The notes beneath the pieces are model-generated. The model was not told where the DNA came from, made no database searches, and saw nothing but the letters and a program-made list of their open reading frames with translations. Position numbers and translations under genes: made by a program. From the NCBI GenBank assembly GCA_903952205.1, contig CAJBEZ010000098.1, positions 1-64,000 of the forward strand: a stretch of 64,000 nt of DNA, in the 5' to 3' direction. The DNA is from an uncultured Desulfomonile sp. (GTDB taxonomy: Bacteria; Desulfobacterota; Desulfomonilia; Desulfomonilales; Desulfomonilaceae). The first letter of the stretch is position 1. The number at the start of each line of letters is the position of its first letter. This document shows, one piece after another, positions 43,932 to 54,700 of the stretch.

Positions 43932-45329
43932 ATGTCTGGAAAATTGCCTAAAGTACTGGATGGCATGTCAGAACTGATGGTCCTCTCCAACTATCCTCAA
44001 GCAAAAAACATCATGATCTTTGGCTTTGAGGTCGAAGGAGCGGTTGATATCGACGCCATGAATTTAGCTTTAAGGAATGCATTACCGAGTTTTCCGGAAT
44101 TCTCGAGTTCCGTAAAGGAACGCAGGATTAATGGGGAACAGCGCTTGACATGGTTCCTGGAACCGGATTTCCAACCTGAATTTCGGCTATCGAATATGGA
44201 GACGACTGATTCCTCGCTAGGTTTTCAGCATTCGTTGATCCAGAGCCTCGATCAAAGTGTGGAGAAAGATTGGGACCTATTGCAAACGGCGCCTTCTGAG
44301 TTTCACCTGATTCGTCTTCCTAACGGACGCTGTAGTCTCCTAACCCTGGTACACCATGCCGCTGCCGATGGATGGACACTGGCGTCATTCTATAGAGAAC
44401 TCCTGGCCCACTACCATAAGATTATTACTGGAGGAAATCCGGAATGGGCGTGTGATTACGACCCTGCGTCAGGCGTGAAAAACAGGATGGTCGAACTGAA
44501 AAGTTCAAGATGGAGCGATGCTGCCTTTTTTGTCAAAAGGTCCCTCAGCCCGTATATCACCGAGCCTGTTCTCCCAAAGGGAAGCGGGAAACCGCAAGCA
44601 ACAGGAGTACATTACGTCAAATCGGTCCTTACGCCTGAACAGACGGATCGTGTTGCAAAAAACGTTTACAGACGCGGAAGTCCCTTCATAGATGCCCTCG
44701 TAGGCGGTATGGCTTCGGCGATAGACAAATGGAACACCTCTCTTAATATAAGCAAGCTTGGTAACATAGTGATTTGTGTCACAGTACAAATGAGGGGCAG
44801 GTTTGGAGAAACCAAAGTGGCTTCTAACTCATCGTCTCTCGTTGTGAAATTGCGTCCATGTGAGCGTACTAATCCGGAATTGTTTTCCAGATCGGTTTCA
44901 GAACGGCGGCGGGCGGAGTCGGACAGTCTGGCTGACGTCAGGGCCTGGCTGGCTGGATGTAGTCTGGCTGATGCGGTCAGGGTCCTCCCGCTGAGAGCAA
45001 GACAGCGAATAGTCCATTTTGTATGCCAAATGCCCTTTATCCCGATCCTGATTGCGCCATTCGGAATGATGTGGCCGGAAATCAAGGGCGGGCGGCGTAA
45101 TGGAGACTCATATCTGAAGCAAGCTGGAGGTTTGAACCTGACCGAATTTCATACGATCCCTTACAAACTTGGATATCGATGCCCCTTGATTCTGTCGGGA
45201 TATACTTTTCGCAAAAGGCTCAACCTTGGGATCATAGCATCAGCAAGCCATTTCACCCGAGCCGAGGCTGAGCGCTTCGTGAACCTGCTTGGAAATGTCC
45301 TAGTCGAGGATCCATTTGGAGGCGCATGA
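43932..45329 (+). CDS. Stand-alone condensation-domain acyltransferase
   Basis: 465 residues from ATG 43932 (GGAGGG 4 bases upstream; ATGs at 43920 and 43929 are alternatives). The catalytic motif HHxxxDG appears as VHHAAADGWT (His141, His142, Asp146), and the chloramphenicol-acetyltransferase-like fold continues with VICVTVQMRGRFGETKVASN in place of the DFGWG-like region. Such enzymes join an acyl group from a thioester to an amine or alcohol, as in NRPS condensation domains, PapA-type and wax-ester synthases. No carrier protein or NRPS is adjacent. It is probably part of a lipid or secondary-metabolite pathway with the KAS III-like enzyme at 50.5 kb. Confidence 0.8.
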   Translation: MSGKLPKVLDGMSELMVLSNYPQAKNIMIFGFEVEGAVDIDAMNLALRNALPSFPEFSSSVKERRINGEQRLTWFLEPDFQPEFRLSNMETTDSSLGFQHSLIQSLDQSVEKDWDLLQTAPSEFHLIRLPNGRCSLLTLVHHAAADGWTLASFYRELLAHYHKIITGGNPEWACDYDPASGVKNRMVELKSSRWSDAAFFVKRSLSPYITEPVLPKGSGKPQATGVHYVKSVLTPEQTDRVAKNVYRRGSPFIDALVGGMASAIDKWNTSLNISKLGNIVICVTVQMRGRFGETKVASNSSSLVVKLRPCERTNPELFSRSVSERRRAESDSLADVRAWLAGCSLADAVRVLPLRARQRIVHFVCQMPFIPILIAPFGMMWPEIKGGRRNGDSYLKQAGGLNLTEFHTIPYKLGYRCPLILSGYTFRKRLNLGIIASASHFTRAEAERFVNLLGNVLVEDPFGGA

Positions 45330-45528
45330 AAGGGTTGGGATTGGGATCTATTCTAGGAAACGCCGGGTGAAATGCGCTTATACGGGTTTCCCAAGACAAT
45401 CGTGCCCGTGTGGTCGGGTATCCATAAACGGACTGGCCATAAAAGATCTTGCTATGGCTCCACGCTGAAGCAATCTTCTGCTAACCACTCAGTATCTGAG
45501 TTTTTGGGGACAAACTTTTCAACTTGAA

Positions 45529-47901
45529 CTAACAACCTGTTTGTACCGAAATTGCTTCTTTTTTAGCCACTTTCACGATAATTCTTCTGATTCCCGGGAA
45601 GGTCAGGATCATGGATTGCATAAATATCAGGTCTCCAAAGATCCCCATGAAGACTGCGGAGGCAACTAGGATACCAAATGAACCCGCTGCCTGAAACGGC
45701 GTTGCAACCAAAGCCAGGAATCCTAGTAATGTCACTAGTGACCAAGACGCCATTGGCTTGGCCGCCAGAGCGTATGCTTTGAACATGCACGTTTCAACAT
45801 CCAGTCCGGGATTTAGTTTTATCTCCCGTTTGAGTTGCGCGACAAATTGAATGGTGTTGTCCACTGCCAACCCAACGGCCACAGTCGCGGCGAAAACCGT
45901 TACTCCATCGAGAGGTATTCGCATATAGCCCATGATACCAAAGACCGCCGCTACCGGAGGGACGTTGGGAATGAGGCTTATCAAGCCGAACAACGGTGTG
46001 CCCATTTGGATCATCATCAATATGGTTATTATGCCAATGGCTATGAACATGGATCGAATTTCCGAATTTATGAGGTCTTCACCCTGAGCCGCCACAAAAA
46101 CGAGTTCCCCTGTTACGGTTACCGAAGCGTCCCCGCCCATGACCGACTCGGCCATGGACTGAATCCTACGAACAGTTTGCATGACCGGGACCGACGGATC
46201 ATTATTGATCCTTACCGTGATGTTTAGACGGTCAAAACCATTGTCAAGGTGCTTACGTATCAAACGCTTTCCTTCTGATGTGAAGGAGGTCAGAAACAAC
46301 ACCTGAGGAAGCACTTTCGGATTGGCGAACAAATCGTCAGGACCTGAATCCCCAGTCTTGACTATGCTGCGCACGTACTCGAGTAAGGGCAGTAGCGAAT
46401 CCGTAGAAACAACCTCGGGTATTTCTCGCAGACGCGTCTCCAACTCTTTGACCTTTTGCCACATTGAAGCTTTCTTGAAGGCGCCGTCCTTTGCTTCAAG
46501 CATTAACTGGACGGAATGTATGCTCGTAAGATTAGCCTCTACGAATCTTATATCCTTCACTTCAGGGCTGGCCTTCCCGAACTGGTGGAGTATCTGAGTG
46601 TCGGATCGGATTAGTGGCGCTCCGGAAAACAGTAATACTATCATGACAAAACCCGCGGCAGTATAAAGCCGATAATGTTTCCTGATGGAATTCAAGACCT
46701 TTTCAAGCAATCTGGTCATGCAATCCCCGGTTCCTTGATCTTGAATTCGCACATCCATGGATTTGAGGGAGATAATAACGGTGGGTATAAGAATCATTGC
46801 AAGGCAGAACGAGATGGTTATGCCCAATGACATAACAAGGCCCAACTGAAAAACCATAGGTATGGACGTGATCATACAGGACCCGAAACCCACAACGGTT
46901 GTAGCAGAGCAAATGAAAAATGGTCGAAACAGAAACCGAATTGTTTGTTTTACCGCCTGGATCCTATCCGGGAAGCCCTGGTGAAACTGATTGTACCTGG
47001 TCACCATGTGAATAGCCATTTCCAGGGTTGTAATGAGAATTAATCCGAAGGACAGGCTAGTCGTAGCATTCAACGGAATCTTCAAGACACCCATCAGCCC
47101 AAGGACCCAGAGAACACAAACACCGAGAATCGATATGGTTACCGCAGTAACCGTGATACTCCTAAAAACGTAGCCGGTAACGGTGAGACATATTAGTGTA
47201 CACAGGAGACCGAATATGAGAGCGGTCTTGATCGTGTATTTGAGAATAGCCTGTCGTAGCTCTGCCTGGCCGACTATCCGATAGTCAGACCCTTCGGGCA
47301 GATTATTTTTCACTATATCTTTTATCGTGGCGAGAATTTCCTGGTTAACTTTGTGGTCGAACTTCCAGCGTTCATCAATTCGAACTAGGATGCCAATCGT
47401 TTTTTGATCTTGAGAAAGCAGCAGATCTACAATTGGAAGAGACTTTCGCACTCTTTCGAATTGTGACCGTTCGGGAAATATCAGCTCATTGTTTTCTGTC
47501 CTGATCAGGGGTTGATTCGAGAGTTGTTCGCCCCTTTTCTGATATACCCTCAGATTGGTGAGGCTCAAAGTCTCTGCTATTCGATCCAATTGGGCCAGTT
47601 GGCCGGTAATCTTGTTTACGGCTTCAAGCGCCTTTGGATCATCTGCTGGCAGCGTCTGCCTGATTGTAATGACTAGATACTCGTCATCGTCAAAAAAGTT
47701 GCGAAATTTTTGGTACTCAAAAAACGCAGGAGAGGTTGTTACTAGGACGGATTTGACGGTAGGGTCTGTTTCCACTCGTGGTATAAAAATTACCAAGACC
47801 AAGGTGAGTATGGCTACGATACTGACCAGGACCCACCGGTAGTCCACGAGGAAGTCCAACCTGTTCTTTACTGTTTGCGATAGGTTTTCTTGATCTGCCA
47901 T
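45529..47901 (-). CDS. RND/MMPL-type exporter 1
   Basis: 790 residues with 12 predicted membrane helices in two halves: a helix near 30-47, a large periplasmic loop (DDDEYLVITIRQTLPADDPK), five helices from about 220 to 385 (ALIFGLLCTLICLTVTGYVF, NATTSLSFGLILITTLEMAI), a second loop, and a closing bundle with VTVFAATVAVGLAVDNTIQF. The GLAVDNTIQF motif supplies the proton-relay Asp. The family exports lipids, hopanoids or lipid-linked products. It is paralogous to the protein at 55326-57710, about two thirds identical over the first 40 residues. Confidence 0.9.
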   Translation of the reverse strand: MADQENLSQTVKNRLDFLVDYRWVLVSIVAILTLVLVIFIPRVETDPTVKSVLVTTSPAFFEYQKFRNFFDDDEYLVITIRQTLPADDPKALEAVNKITGQLAQLDRIAETLSLTNLRVYQKRGEQLSNQPLIRTENNELIFPERSQFERVRKSLPIVDLLLSQDQKTIGILVRIDERWKFDHKVNQEILATIKDIVKNNLPEGSDYRIVGQAELRQAILKYTIKTALIFGLLCTLICLTVTGYVFRSITVTAVTISILGVCVLWVLGLMGVLKIPLNATTSLSFGLILITTLEMAIHMVTRYNQFHQGFPDRIQAVKQTIRFLFRPFFICSATTVVGFGSCMITSIPMVFQLGLVMSLGITISFCLAMILIPTVIISLKSMDVRIQDQGTGDCMTRLLEKVLNSIRKHYRLYTAAGFVMIVLLFSGAPLIRSDTQILHQFGKASPEVKDIRFVEANLTSIHSVQLMLEAKDGAFKKASMWQKVKELETRLREIPEVVSTDSLLPLLEYVRSIVKTGDSGPDDLFANPKVLPQVLFLTSFTSEGKRLIRKHLDNGFDRLNITVRINNDPSVPVMQTVRRIQSMAESVMGGDASVTVTGELVFVAAQGEDLINSEIRSMFIAIGIITILMMIQMGTPLFGLISLIPNVPPVAAVFGIMGYMRIPLDGVTVFAATVAVGLAVDNTIQFVAQLKREIKLNPGLDVETCMFKAYALAAKPMASWSLVTLLGFLALVATPFQAAGSFGILVASAVFMGIFGDLIFMQSMILTFPGIRRIIVKVAKKEAISVQTGC

Positions 47902-48730
47902 TCCCTTTCCAATTAAACCTGGCTCCGGCGTTGGAAGAAAATATCCTGGTCAGATATGACGACTGTAAGGTTTTTAGTCGCCTGAATCTGCTAGGTTCCT
48001 GTAGAGAAAGAGGCCAGACTTCATCAGAATGTCAGTGCGGTAAAAAAAGTATAAAGAAAAGGCCAATATCATGCAAGAACAAATTCAGCAATGTTGTAAC
48101 TCGGCTATGAAGCGTCTGGTTCTGAGGAAGAACTGGGTGAGCAAGCGGCTCAAAGCCATACGGTTTGCGTTGATAAACCTTCCTGTCGAGTGCTTAATCA
48201 TGCTGGATCCCTGATTGTTGGACTGACAGGGGGGGCGCCCATCCAACGGGATACTCTTTGAGATGCGGAGGAGGATTTTAAAACATTGCGAATCAACAAG
48301 GTTAGTCGCGTAACATCTTGACGGAACGTCTCAGAGGGGCTGACATAAGCCCAGGGGGGCAGTACGTTTAAAAAAGGGCTCAAAATCGGAATATGAGACT
48401 GCCAAGAGGCTGGAGAAGTTACCAAGACCTGTTCGCTCGGAGGGGAGACAAGATTTTTGCAAAATTTGGGGTCCGAAAATAGCCCAAGTTAACCCTAAGG
48501 GAAACATCCGGTGAATTTTGGGATCCCGAAGGTCTTGATCCTCTGACTCAAATGAGGTAACTCTCAGCGTGGACCGTCCTTTCTTGTGCGATCTTTTGTT
48601 TCCAATACTTTGATAGCGCATTGGAGGTCCCTTCGCGAGATTTTTCGCCGTTTTAATTAGCTTTTGACCTTTTTCATCAACTGCGAAAGTTGAGTAAAAA
48701 TTCCTCAAAATCGTTACAAAAGGTTATTCC
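47902..48730. other. Divergent intergenic region, no gene recognised
   Basis: 829 bases between the start of the exporter and the start of the radical SAM gene. Minus-strand ORFs of 125 and 75 residues are present but have atypical composition, no RBS and no similarity that I recognise. The region should contain promoters for both flanking genes; no clear -35/-10 or -24/-12 pair stood out. The length suggests either an undetected RNA or a decayed gene. Confidence 0.35.
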
Positions 48731-50290
48731 ATGCGCGTGCTTCTTATTAATAGCAATCTTCGAGACGATTTTTTTGCCGCTGCTCCAATTGGACTATGCT
48801 ACATCGCGAGCGCGACTGAGTCCGCTGGCCATGAAGTAAAGGTTCTCGATCTGTGCTTCAAGGCCAGGATACACAGAGAAATCAGGGAATCAGTTAAGAC
48901 CTTTTCTCCCGACGTGGTAGGAATTTCGGTCCGCAACATAGACAACTGTAACATGCTTTATCCAGTTTCTTATGTCCCCCAAATCCGGGAGATGGTTCGA
49001 CACATAAGACAAGTGTCTAACGCTCCTGTGGTCCTCGGGGGAGCTGGAGCCAGTCTTATTCCGGAGGATGTCTTAAGAAGGCTTGAGGCTGACTACATTG
49101 TCGTTTCAGACGGTGAGAAGTCTTTCATAGACTTGTTGTCGGCACTGAGCGGTCAGCGATGTACCTCAGGGCTGCCTGGAATCGGGGCACAGCGAAACGG
49201 TCAATTTGACTTTAGCCCTCCAGATTTATCAGATTGCTCTCCTGTCCGACCAGATGTGGGGAAATGGATCGATATCAGGCCCTATCTCAGGCTGGGAGCC
49301 GGCTACAATGTGCAGTCCTACAGGGGATGCGGCCATAATTGTATATACTGCCTCTACAATCTGCGCCTTCAGGGCTTTCGGATACGACTCCGCCCCCCCG
49401 AGGATGTTGTCGACGAGTTGGAAGAAGTTGTCATGAAGCACAACCCCGACACGTTTGATTTTGTTGATTCGGTTTTCAACGAACCCTTAGACCACTGCGT
49501 CGAGATTCTTGAGGAGATCATACGAAGACCATGGAAAGCGTCTTTTACCGCCACCGCTGTCAGTCCGAAGAACCTTGATGATCAATTGCTACGCCTCATG
49601 TGGAGGGCTGGCTTCAAGTCGTTCCACATAACCCCTGAATCAGCTTCCGACACAATGCTGCGTTCTTACCAAAAACCTTTCAACGCCGATGATGTGATCA
49701 AGGCTGCTGAAGCCACGAACAGAACACAATTCAATGTTCTGTGGTTCTTCCTCATCGGAGGCCCCGACGAGACGAACCAAACCCTGCAGGAATCCCTGGA
49801 TTTCTGTCTGAAATATCTACATTCCAACCACCGACAACGGAACCAAATGGCAAACATGATGCTCGGTGTTCGGCTGTACCCGGGAACCAAGCTGTGGGAG
49901 AGGTCTCTGAATGAAGGGATTATCAATCATGGCAGCGACCCCCTGGAACAGCTCTGGTATCTCTCCCGGAAATTGGACCTGCCAATGGCGTTCAAGCAGA
50001 TGCTGCAAGCCGCACGCATCAGCCCTGAAATTCTTAGCGGCATGGACGAGCGATTTATGGCGTTGTCCGGGTTAATAGCTTTCTGGCGGAAACTCTTTCG
50101 AATTCAGAAACCCGGATGGGCATTTATGGTGCGAGCCAACGAAATATTCAGACGAATGATGATGCCCTTCGCATTCCGCTCTGACACTCTCGTTTCTGAA
50201 ATCAGGAAACGTTTGGAACTTCAGGGCTACCCTCCGACAAGTTTTGGAAAACATTCCAAACCCTTAAGGGCGCCTCTAAAAATTGGTTGA
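48731..50290 (+). CDS. B12-binding radical SAM enzyme
   Basis: 519 residues. N-terminal cobalamin-binding Rossmann-like domain (MRVLLINSNLRDDFFAAAPI, GLCYIASATESAGHEVKVLD; LGGAGASLIPEDVLRRLEAD). The radical SAM core carries Cys200, Cys204 and Cys207 (RGCGHNCIYCLYNLR), with FHITPESASDTMLRSYQKPF and WFFLIGGPDET downstream. These class B enzymes methylate or rearrange unactivated carbons, or act in lipid, hopanoid and pigment synthesis. The lack of a conserved DxxGxT-type His ligand in the B12 domain means that cobalamin may bind base-off without a protein ligand. It is upstream of the KAS III-like gene and likely works on the same product. Confidence 0.88.
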   Translation: MRVLLINSNLRDDFFAAAPIGLCYIASATESAGHEVKVLDLCFKARIHREIRESVKTFSPDVVGISVRNIDNCNMLYPVSYVPQIREMVRHIRQVSNAPVVLGGAGASLIPEDVLRRLEADYIVVSDGEKSFIDLLSALSGQRCTSGLPGIGAQRNGQFDFSPPDLSDCSPVRPDVGKWIDIRPYLRLGAGYNVQSYRGCGHNCIYCLYNLRLQGFRIRLRPPEDVVDELEEVVMKHNPDTFDFVDSVFNEPLDHCVEILEEIIRRPWKASFTATAVSPKNLDDQLLRLMWRAGFKSFHITPESASDTMLRSYQKPFNADDVIKAAEATNRTQFNVLWFFLIGGPDETNQTLQESLDFCLKYLHSNHRQRNQMANMMLGVRLYPGTKLWERSLNEGIINHGSDPLEQLWYLSRKLDLPMAFKQMLQAARISPEILSGMDERFMALSGLIAFWRKLFRIQKPGWAFMVRANEIFRRMMMPFAFRSDTLVSEIRKRLELQGYPPTSFGKHSKPLRAPLKIG

Positions 50291-50530
50291 TTTTGCGCCG
50301 TTATGAGTAAGCAGTTTGGGGGCCCATGTGCTATAGTGTATCCTAGGCACGGAAAAAGCCCAAAATGGCAGCTTCGATTAGGACTTTTATCATGGCATCC
50401 TTTGCTTTGGTATAGGAATATTAATCTTGATCCAAATAGTTGCCAAGGCCAAATAGTTGTGCGAATATGCTTCTTACCGTGTGATCATAAAATCATCGCC
50501 GTGGCATAAATGAAAAAGGGGGCGAAAAAA

Positions 50531-51667
50531 ATGCTGGCCAGGTCTTCATTTAGCAATACAGCATCCCAAAGAGACGTCTATGTTGCAGGTATTGGCCACT
50601 TCCTTCCTGGAGATCCAATCCCGGTGGATTCAATAGACAAGATACTTGGTGAGATAACCAAAGCTCCTCCCAATGTGCTCAGACGTATTCACAGAATCAG
50701 ACCTGTCATGAGGAAGTTGCTTGGCATCGACTTTGTGCACTACGTACTGGACCCAGTTACGCGTAAGCCTACCGAATCAAACGTTTCCATGGCGGTAAAG
50801 GCCGCCACAAAGGCATTGAACTCTGCAGGTGTAAGTCCTTCAGAAATCGACATGATTGTCTATGCCGGAGCTTTTTTTGACTATATGTCGCCTCCATCCA
50901 GCACACTGGTTCAAGAGCGCCTGGGGATAGATTATTGCGCTGAAATGGCAATCCACTCGAATTGCACATCAATTTACAAAGCTATCCAGGTCGCTTCAGA
51001 TCAGATTTCGCTTGGTCGGTACCACACAGCGCTCGTGGTGACCTCTCAGATATCATCAACCTGCTTCAAAGTCGAAACCCTTAATGAGGAGCATGTTACT
51101 GTCGAGCAGGCAATTCTTCGGTGGTTTCTGAGTGACGGAGCAGGCGCAATGGTTCTTAGCGATAAGAATCCTGGGCCCAGCAAGCTTAGGGTCGTTGACA
51201 CTTACATCGAATCCGTGGGAGCCAACCTGGAAAATGGAATGACAGGTTTTGCCGCTCCTGGTGGCTGGGACCTCTTGGAGATTTACCGAACAGGGAAACA
51301 CCATGTGACCCAGGATCTCAACAGGGTCGGTAAGATCGGGCCAAAGCTTACCAGCGAAGCGTTTGAAAGAATGCTCAACGCTACCGGACTGGATACTGGA
51401 AGCGTCAAATGCCTGCTTCTTAATCTCCCTATGCGTCATCTTTGTACATTCGCCGAGGTCACATTGAAAGGACTTGTGGCCAACCCTGAAGCACGCCTGT
51501 ATTCGAACATAAATATGGTTGGTTATGCGGGGCCTGCGGCAAGTCTCATATCCCTGGATCACTACCTTGACAACAACCACCTGAAACCACACGACGTTCT
51601 GATAAGCTTTGCAGTGGAGTCAAGCAAGTGGATGCACGGCGCATTCATCCTGGAACAAGACTCATGA
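50531..51667 (+). CDS. KAS III-like (3-oxoacyl-ACP synthase III/thiolase-fold) enzyme
   Basis: 378 residues from ATG 50531, with GGGGG 8 bases upstream (ATG 50510 lacks an RBS). The thiolase fold is evident from VYVAGIGHFLPGDPIPVDSI, SMAVKAATKALNSAGVSPSE and VGYAGPAASLISLDHYL. The nucleophile is Cys145 (IHSNCTSIYKAIQVA). The His region reads LNLPMRHLCTF rather than PHQAN, and the Asn of the usual GNTSAAS motif is replaced (GYAGPAA). So the decarboxylating His-Asn pair is at least altered, and the enzyme may transfer acyl groups or do head-to-head condensation (OleA-, PqsD- or CerJ-like chemistry) rather than classical elongation. Confidence 0.85.
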   Translation: MLARSSFSNTASQRDVYVAGIGHFLPGDPIPVDSIDKILGEITKAPPNVLRRIHRIRPVMRKLLGIDFVHYVLDPVTRKPTESNVSMAVKAATKALNSAGVSPSEIDMIVYAGAFFDYMSPPSSTLVQERLGIDYCAEMAIHSNCTSIYKAIQVASDQISLGRYHTALVVTSQISSTCFKVETLNEEHVTVEQAILRWFLSDGAGAMVLSDKNPGPSKLRVVDTYIESVGANLENGMTGFAAPGGWDLLEIYRTGKHHVTQDLNRVGKIGPKLTSEAFERMLNATGLDTGSVKCLLLNLPMRHLCTFAEVTLKGLVANPEARLYSNINMVGYAGPAASLISLDHYLDNNHLKPHDVLISFAVESSKWMHGAFILEQDS

Positions 51668-51768
51668 CCTTGCGCCATCCCAACTCGAAATGATCTCATT
51701 GCGCCATATTACTTATCCATGGGCAAAAGGTTATAATGCCCGTTAATCAAACTTCGGGTCAGTTGAAT

Positions 51769-54700
51769 CTAATTTCTAGCGCCGGCCCTTGACTCCGGTT
51801 GTACACCGGGATCACCCACCATGACGAACGCTGACCAGAAAAACGGATGTTCAAAACCCTCTTTTCGTATGTGAGTCTTTGCTTCCTGCCAGGACTCGAG
51901 TTTACTTTTGCCTTCTTTCATTTTCTTAAAGAACTCATCCATCAGCATTACTGAAGATAGGTCCGCTACCGACCAGAGGCTCATCAATACTGTCTTGGCC
52001 CCGGCGCATTGGAAAGCCCTCCCCATACTCATGACCCCTTCACCCGCCAGATTAGCGCCTAGGCCTGACTTGCAGGCGGTGAGGGCGGCAACGTCGGTGT
52101 CCAACTTCAGACCGGCCACTTCGCTCATTGTCAATAAGCCGTCTTTTCGGTTGGGCACCATAGTCAGATACAACACGGGCTCAAGAAGCCATGCCTCCTT
52201 GTTGGAAATGTCTCCATGAGTGGCCAACACTACTGACCCATAATTTTTGTTTGGAAGCCTAATTTGCTCCATGAATTTGCTCTTGGAGGCTTGTAGGCCT
52301 GTATATGCGTCGCATTTGTCGCCGTACAGTTTCACAAGGCTATTCGCCAATTGCTCTGTAGCTTCAAGCCTCGGTATTGATTTGGAAACCCCCTCATTAA
52401 TGTCCTCTACTGCAACCATAAGCTTCGGGTATTGAACGCCGGCGGACTGGCCAGTGGGTGATTGACTATTGGCGCCCTGCGCTCGAGGGTCTTTTGCCTC
52501 AAATACCGGGTCAGCCATGACCAGAATTCGGTCTCCCTCGACTCTGGATTTTGATTTGGACTTAACATTTTCTCCCAGCCCTCTCGTCATTGTGAGAGCG
52601 GTTAAAGATTGCGCATAGACAAGGGGATAACTATCTCCTACGTAATGTAGACCTTCTGGATAATCTCCCCATTGGCCTTTTTTCCAGTCGGCTTTTCCAT
52701 TCATTACAAGCGCTTCGAAGGGCAGCAAAGCAAGAACGCCGTCAGGAATAATAGTAACGGGAGTCCCGTTCGGCACATCCGACAAGCGGTCTTCCAGGAG
52801 CCTTTTGTAAAGCTTTGAAGCAAGATCAATATCAAACGCTCTTAGATTATGCCCGTCGAAAGATTTTTGGAAACTTAATACGTCCTTTTCAAGTTCTTCG
52901 GGTTTCCAGTCAATGAAGCTACCGCTCACGACCTTTTTCCCTTTCAGAAGTCTCGCCCCCACACCTTCGCTCGTAACATCGAAGATAAGAATGTGTTCTT
53001 CCGGAGTCAAAGCGGCCGTCTCCAGTTTAACGGGGGTGGGGTATTTTACTGAGGCGTAGTCCTTGTATTTCTCTCGAATTGACTTTACGAAGGATGCTTT
53101 TTCCGTTTCAGCGGTTTTGATCTGTCGTTTGATGTCGTTTACCCGTTCCTTGTCAACATCCTTGGGGATGGCGTCTATGGCCATTTTTAGTGAAGCGACC
53201 TTGTCGGAAACGTCCATCTCTTCTTTGCGAACTTCTTCTGGAACTCCGAAATATTCTCCGTCAAGCTTTTGAGCCAAAGTATCGGCAAATTCTCTCGCCC
53301 TCGTAATTTCACTGGGATAAATACTTTGAGATGCCTTGTCCTGCTTCAGGGTAACTCTAACAAGTCCTTTGGCCGGTTCGGAGCGGAGAAATCCATTTAT
53401 TTTGCCGGCGAAGAAATTCTGCCTTTCCGAAAGGAGTAGTTGAGATCTCATTTCCTCGGTAAGATCTACCGCTTTGGAATAGTACTGTGACGCCTGGGCG
53501 TAATTCTTTTTTGATTCGTAAACCCTTCCAAGTCCAGTGTACGCCGTGAAAAGTTCGTCAAAATTACCAGCCTTTTCAGCATTTTTCATAAGTTGTTCAT
53601 AATGCTTCTTGGCGGGGTCAAAATCTCCTTTAACCAAATACAGTCTTCCGAGTGATGAATCGTAGTCCGCTTCTTTAAGGTATGATTCGGCCTCTTGAGT
53701 CCTGCCGAGATCCAGGCAAATATCGCCCACAACCTTCTTTGCCCAATCGGGAGGCGATCCGGCTCTGTAGAATATTTCAAGGGCTTTCTTGCTATTTTCC
53801 AGGGCCTGGTCCGCATCACCGTTGTCAATCTGAACTTTAGCGATTTTCAGCAGCGCTTCGCCTTCAGCCATAGCCTCCCCCGTCTTTTTTGCAACATCGA
53901 GTGATGCCTGGAGAGACTCGATCGCTTTAACGGGCTCTCCGCGACTTGCGAAGAGACCTGCGAGATTGTTCAAGGCGATCAATTGGTTACGATTTACTTC
54001 TTTGTTCGCCTCCAGAGCCCTCATGTATTCTTGGGCGGCCTGAGAAAACCGCCCACGGTTTTTTTCCATGACGCCGATGTTGTTCAGTGTCATCGGAGTT
54101 CCTCGAACTGAGGCCTTTTCAGAGAATATTTTCAAGGCTTCTTTGTTCAAGGCTTCTGCCTCTTCATAATTGGCCCACGCAATATTAATCGCTGCGAGAT
54201 TGCGAAGAGCCACTGCCTCCTGTTCGGAATTTTTGATCCAACGAGCTATTTTCAGGGCTTTGTCATAATAGTCTGCGCCTTTCTGAAACTGCCCCGTTAA
54301 ATAATATATGTGTCCCAGATTCTCATAGGCGCTCATCTCTCCCTGGACATCACGAGCTTTTTGCGCTTGGGCTAATGTATTTTTATAGAGTTTTACCGCT
54401 GAGGCGGGGTCCTTTCGCGCCAGTTCCATAAGCGTCTTATCTATGTCCATCGCAAGTTCGTTTAAGTATGGTACCCTTGGAATGGCCAATTTTCTGGCAG
54501 GAATAACCTCAACAGGCCTACGCGCAGCTTTCGGTTTTTCCTCATTGTCGGAGACATTCGGAACTACAAGTTCGGTTGGCTCATCAGATCCTCCTGGAGC
54601 CGGTCTCATACCGGGGGTAATGTTCAAGTTGAGATTGATGCCAAATCCACCGCCGCCACCACCAGAGGGTCGGGGACTCCCCCCTCCATGTCCACCACCA

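Noticed and set aside
48198-48708. Minus-strand ORFs of 75 and 125 residues in the exporter/radical SAM gap
   Set aside because: They overlap each other in different frames, lack ribosome binding sites and have no recognisable domain or natural composition.
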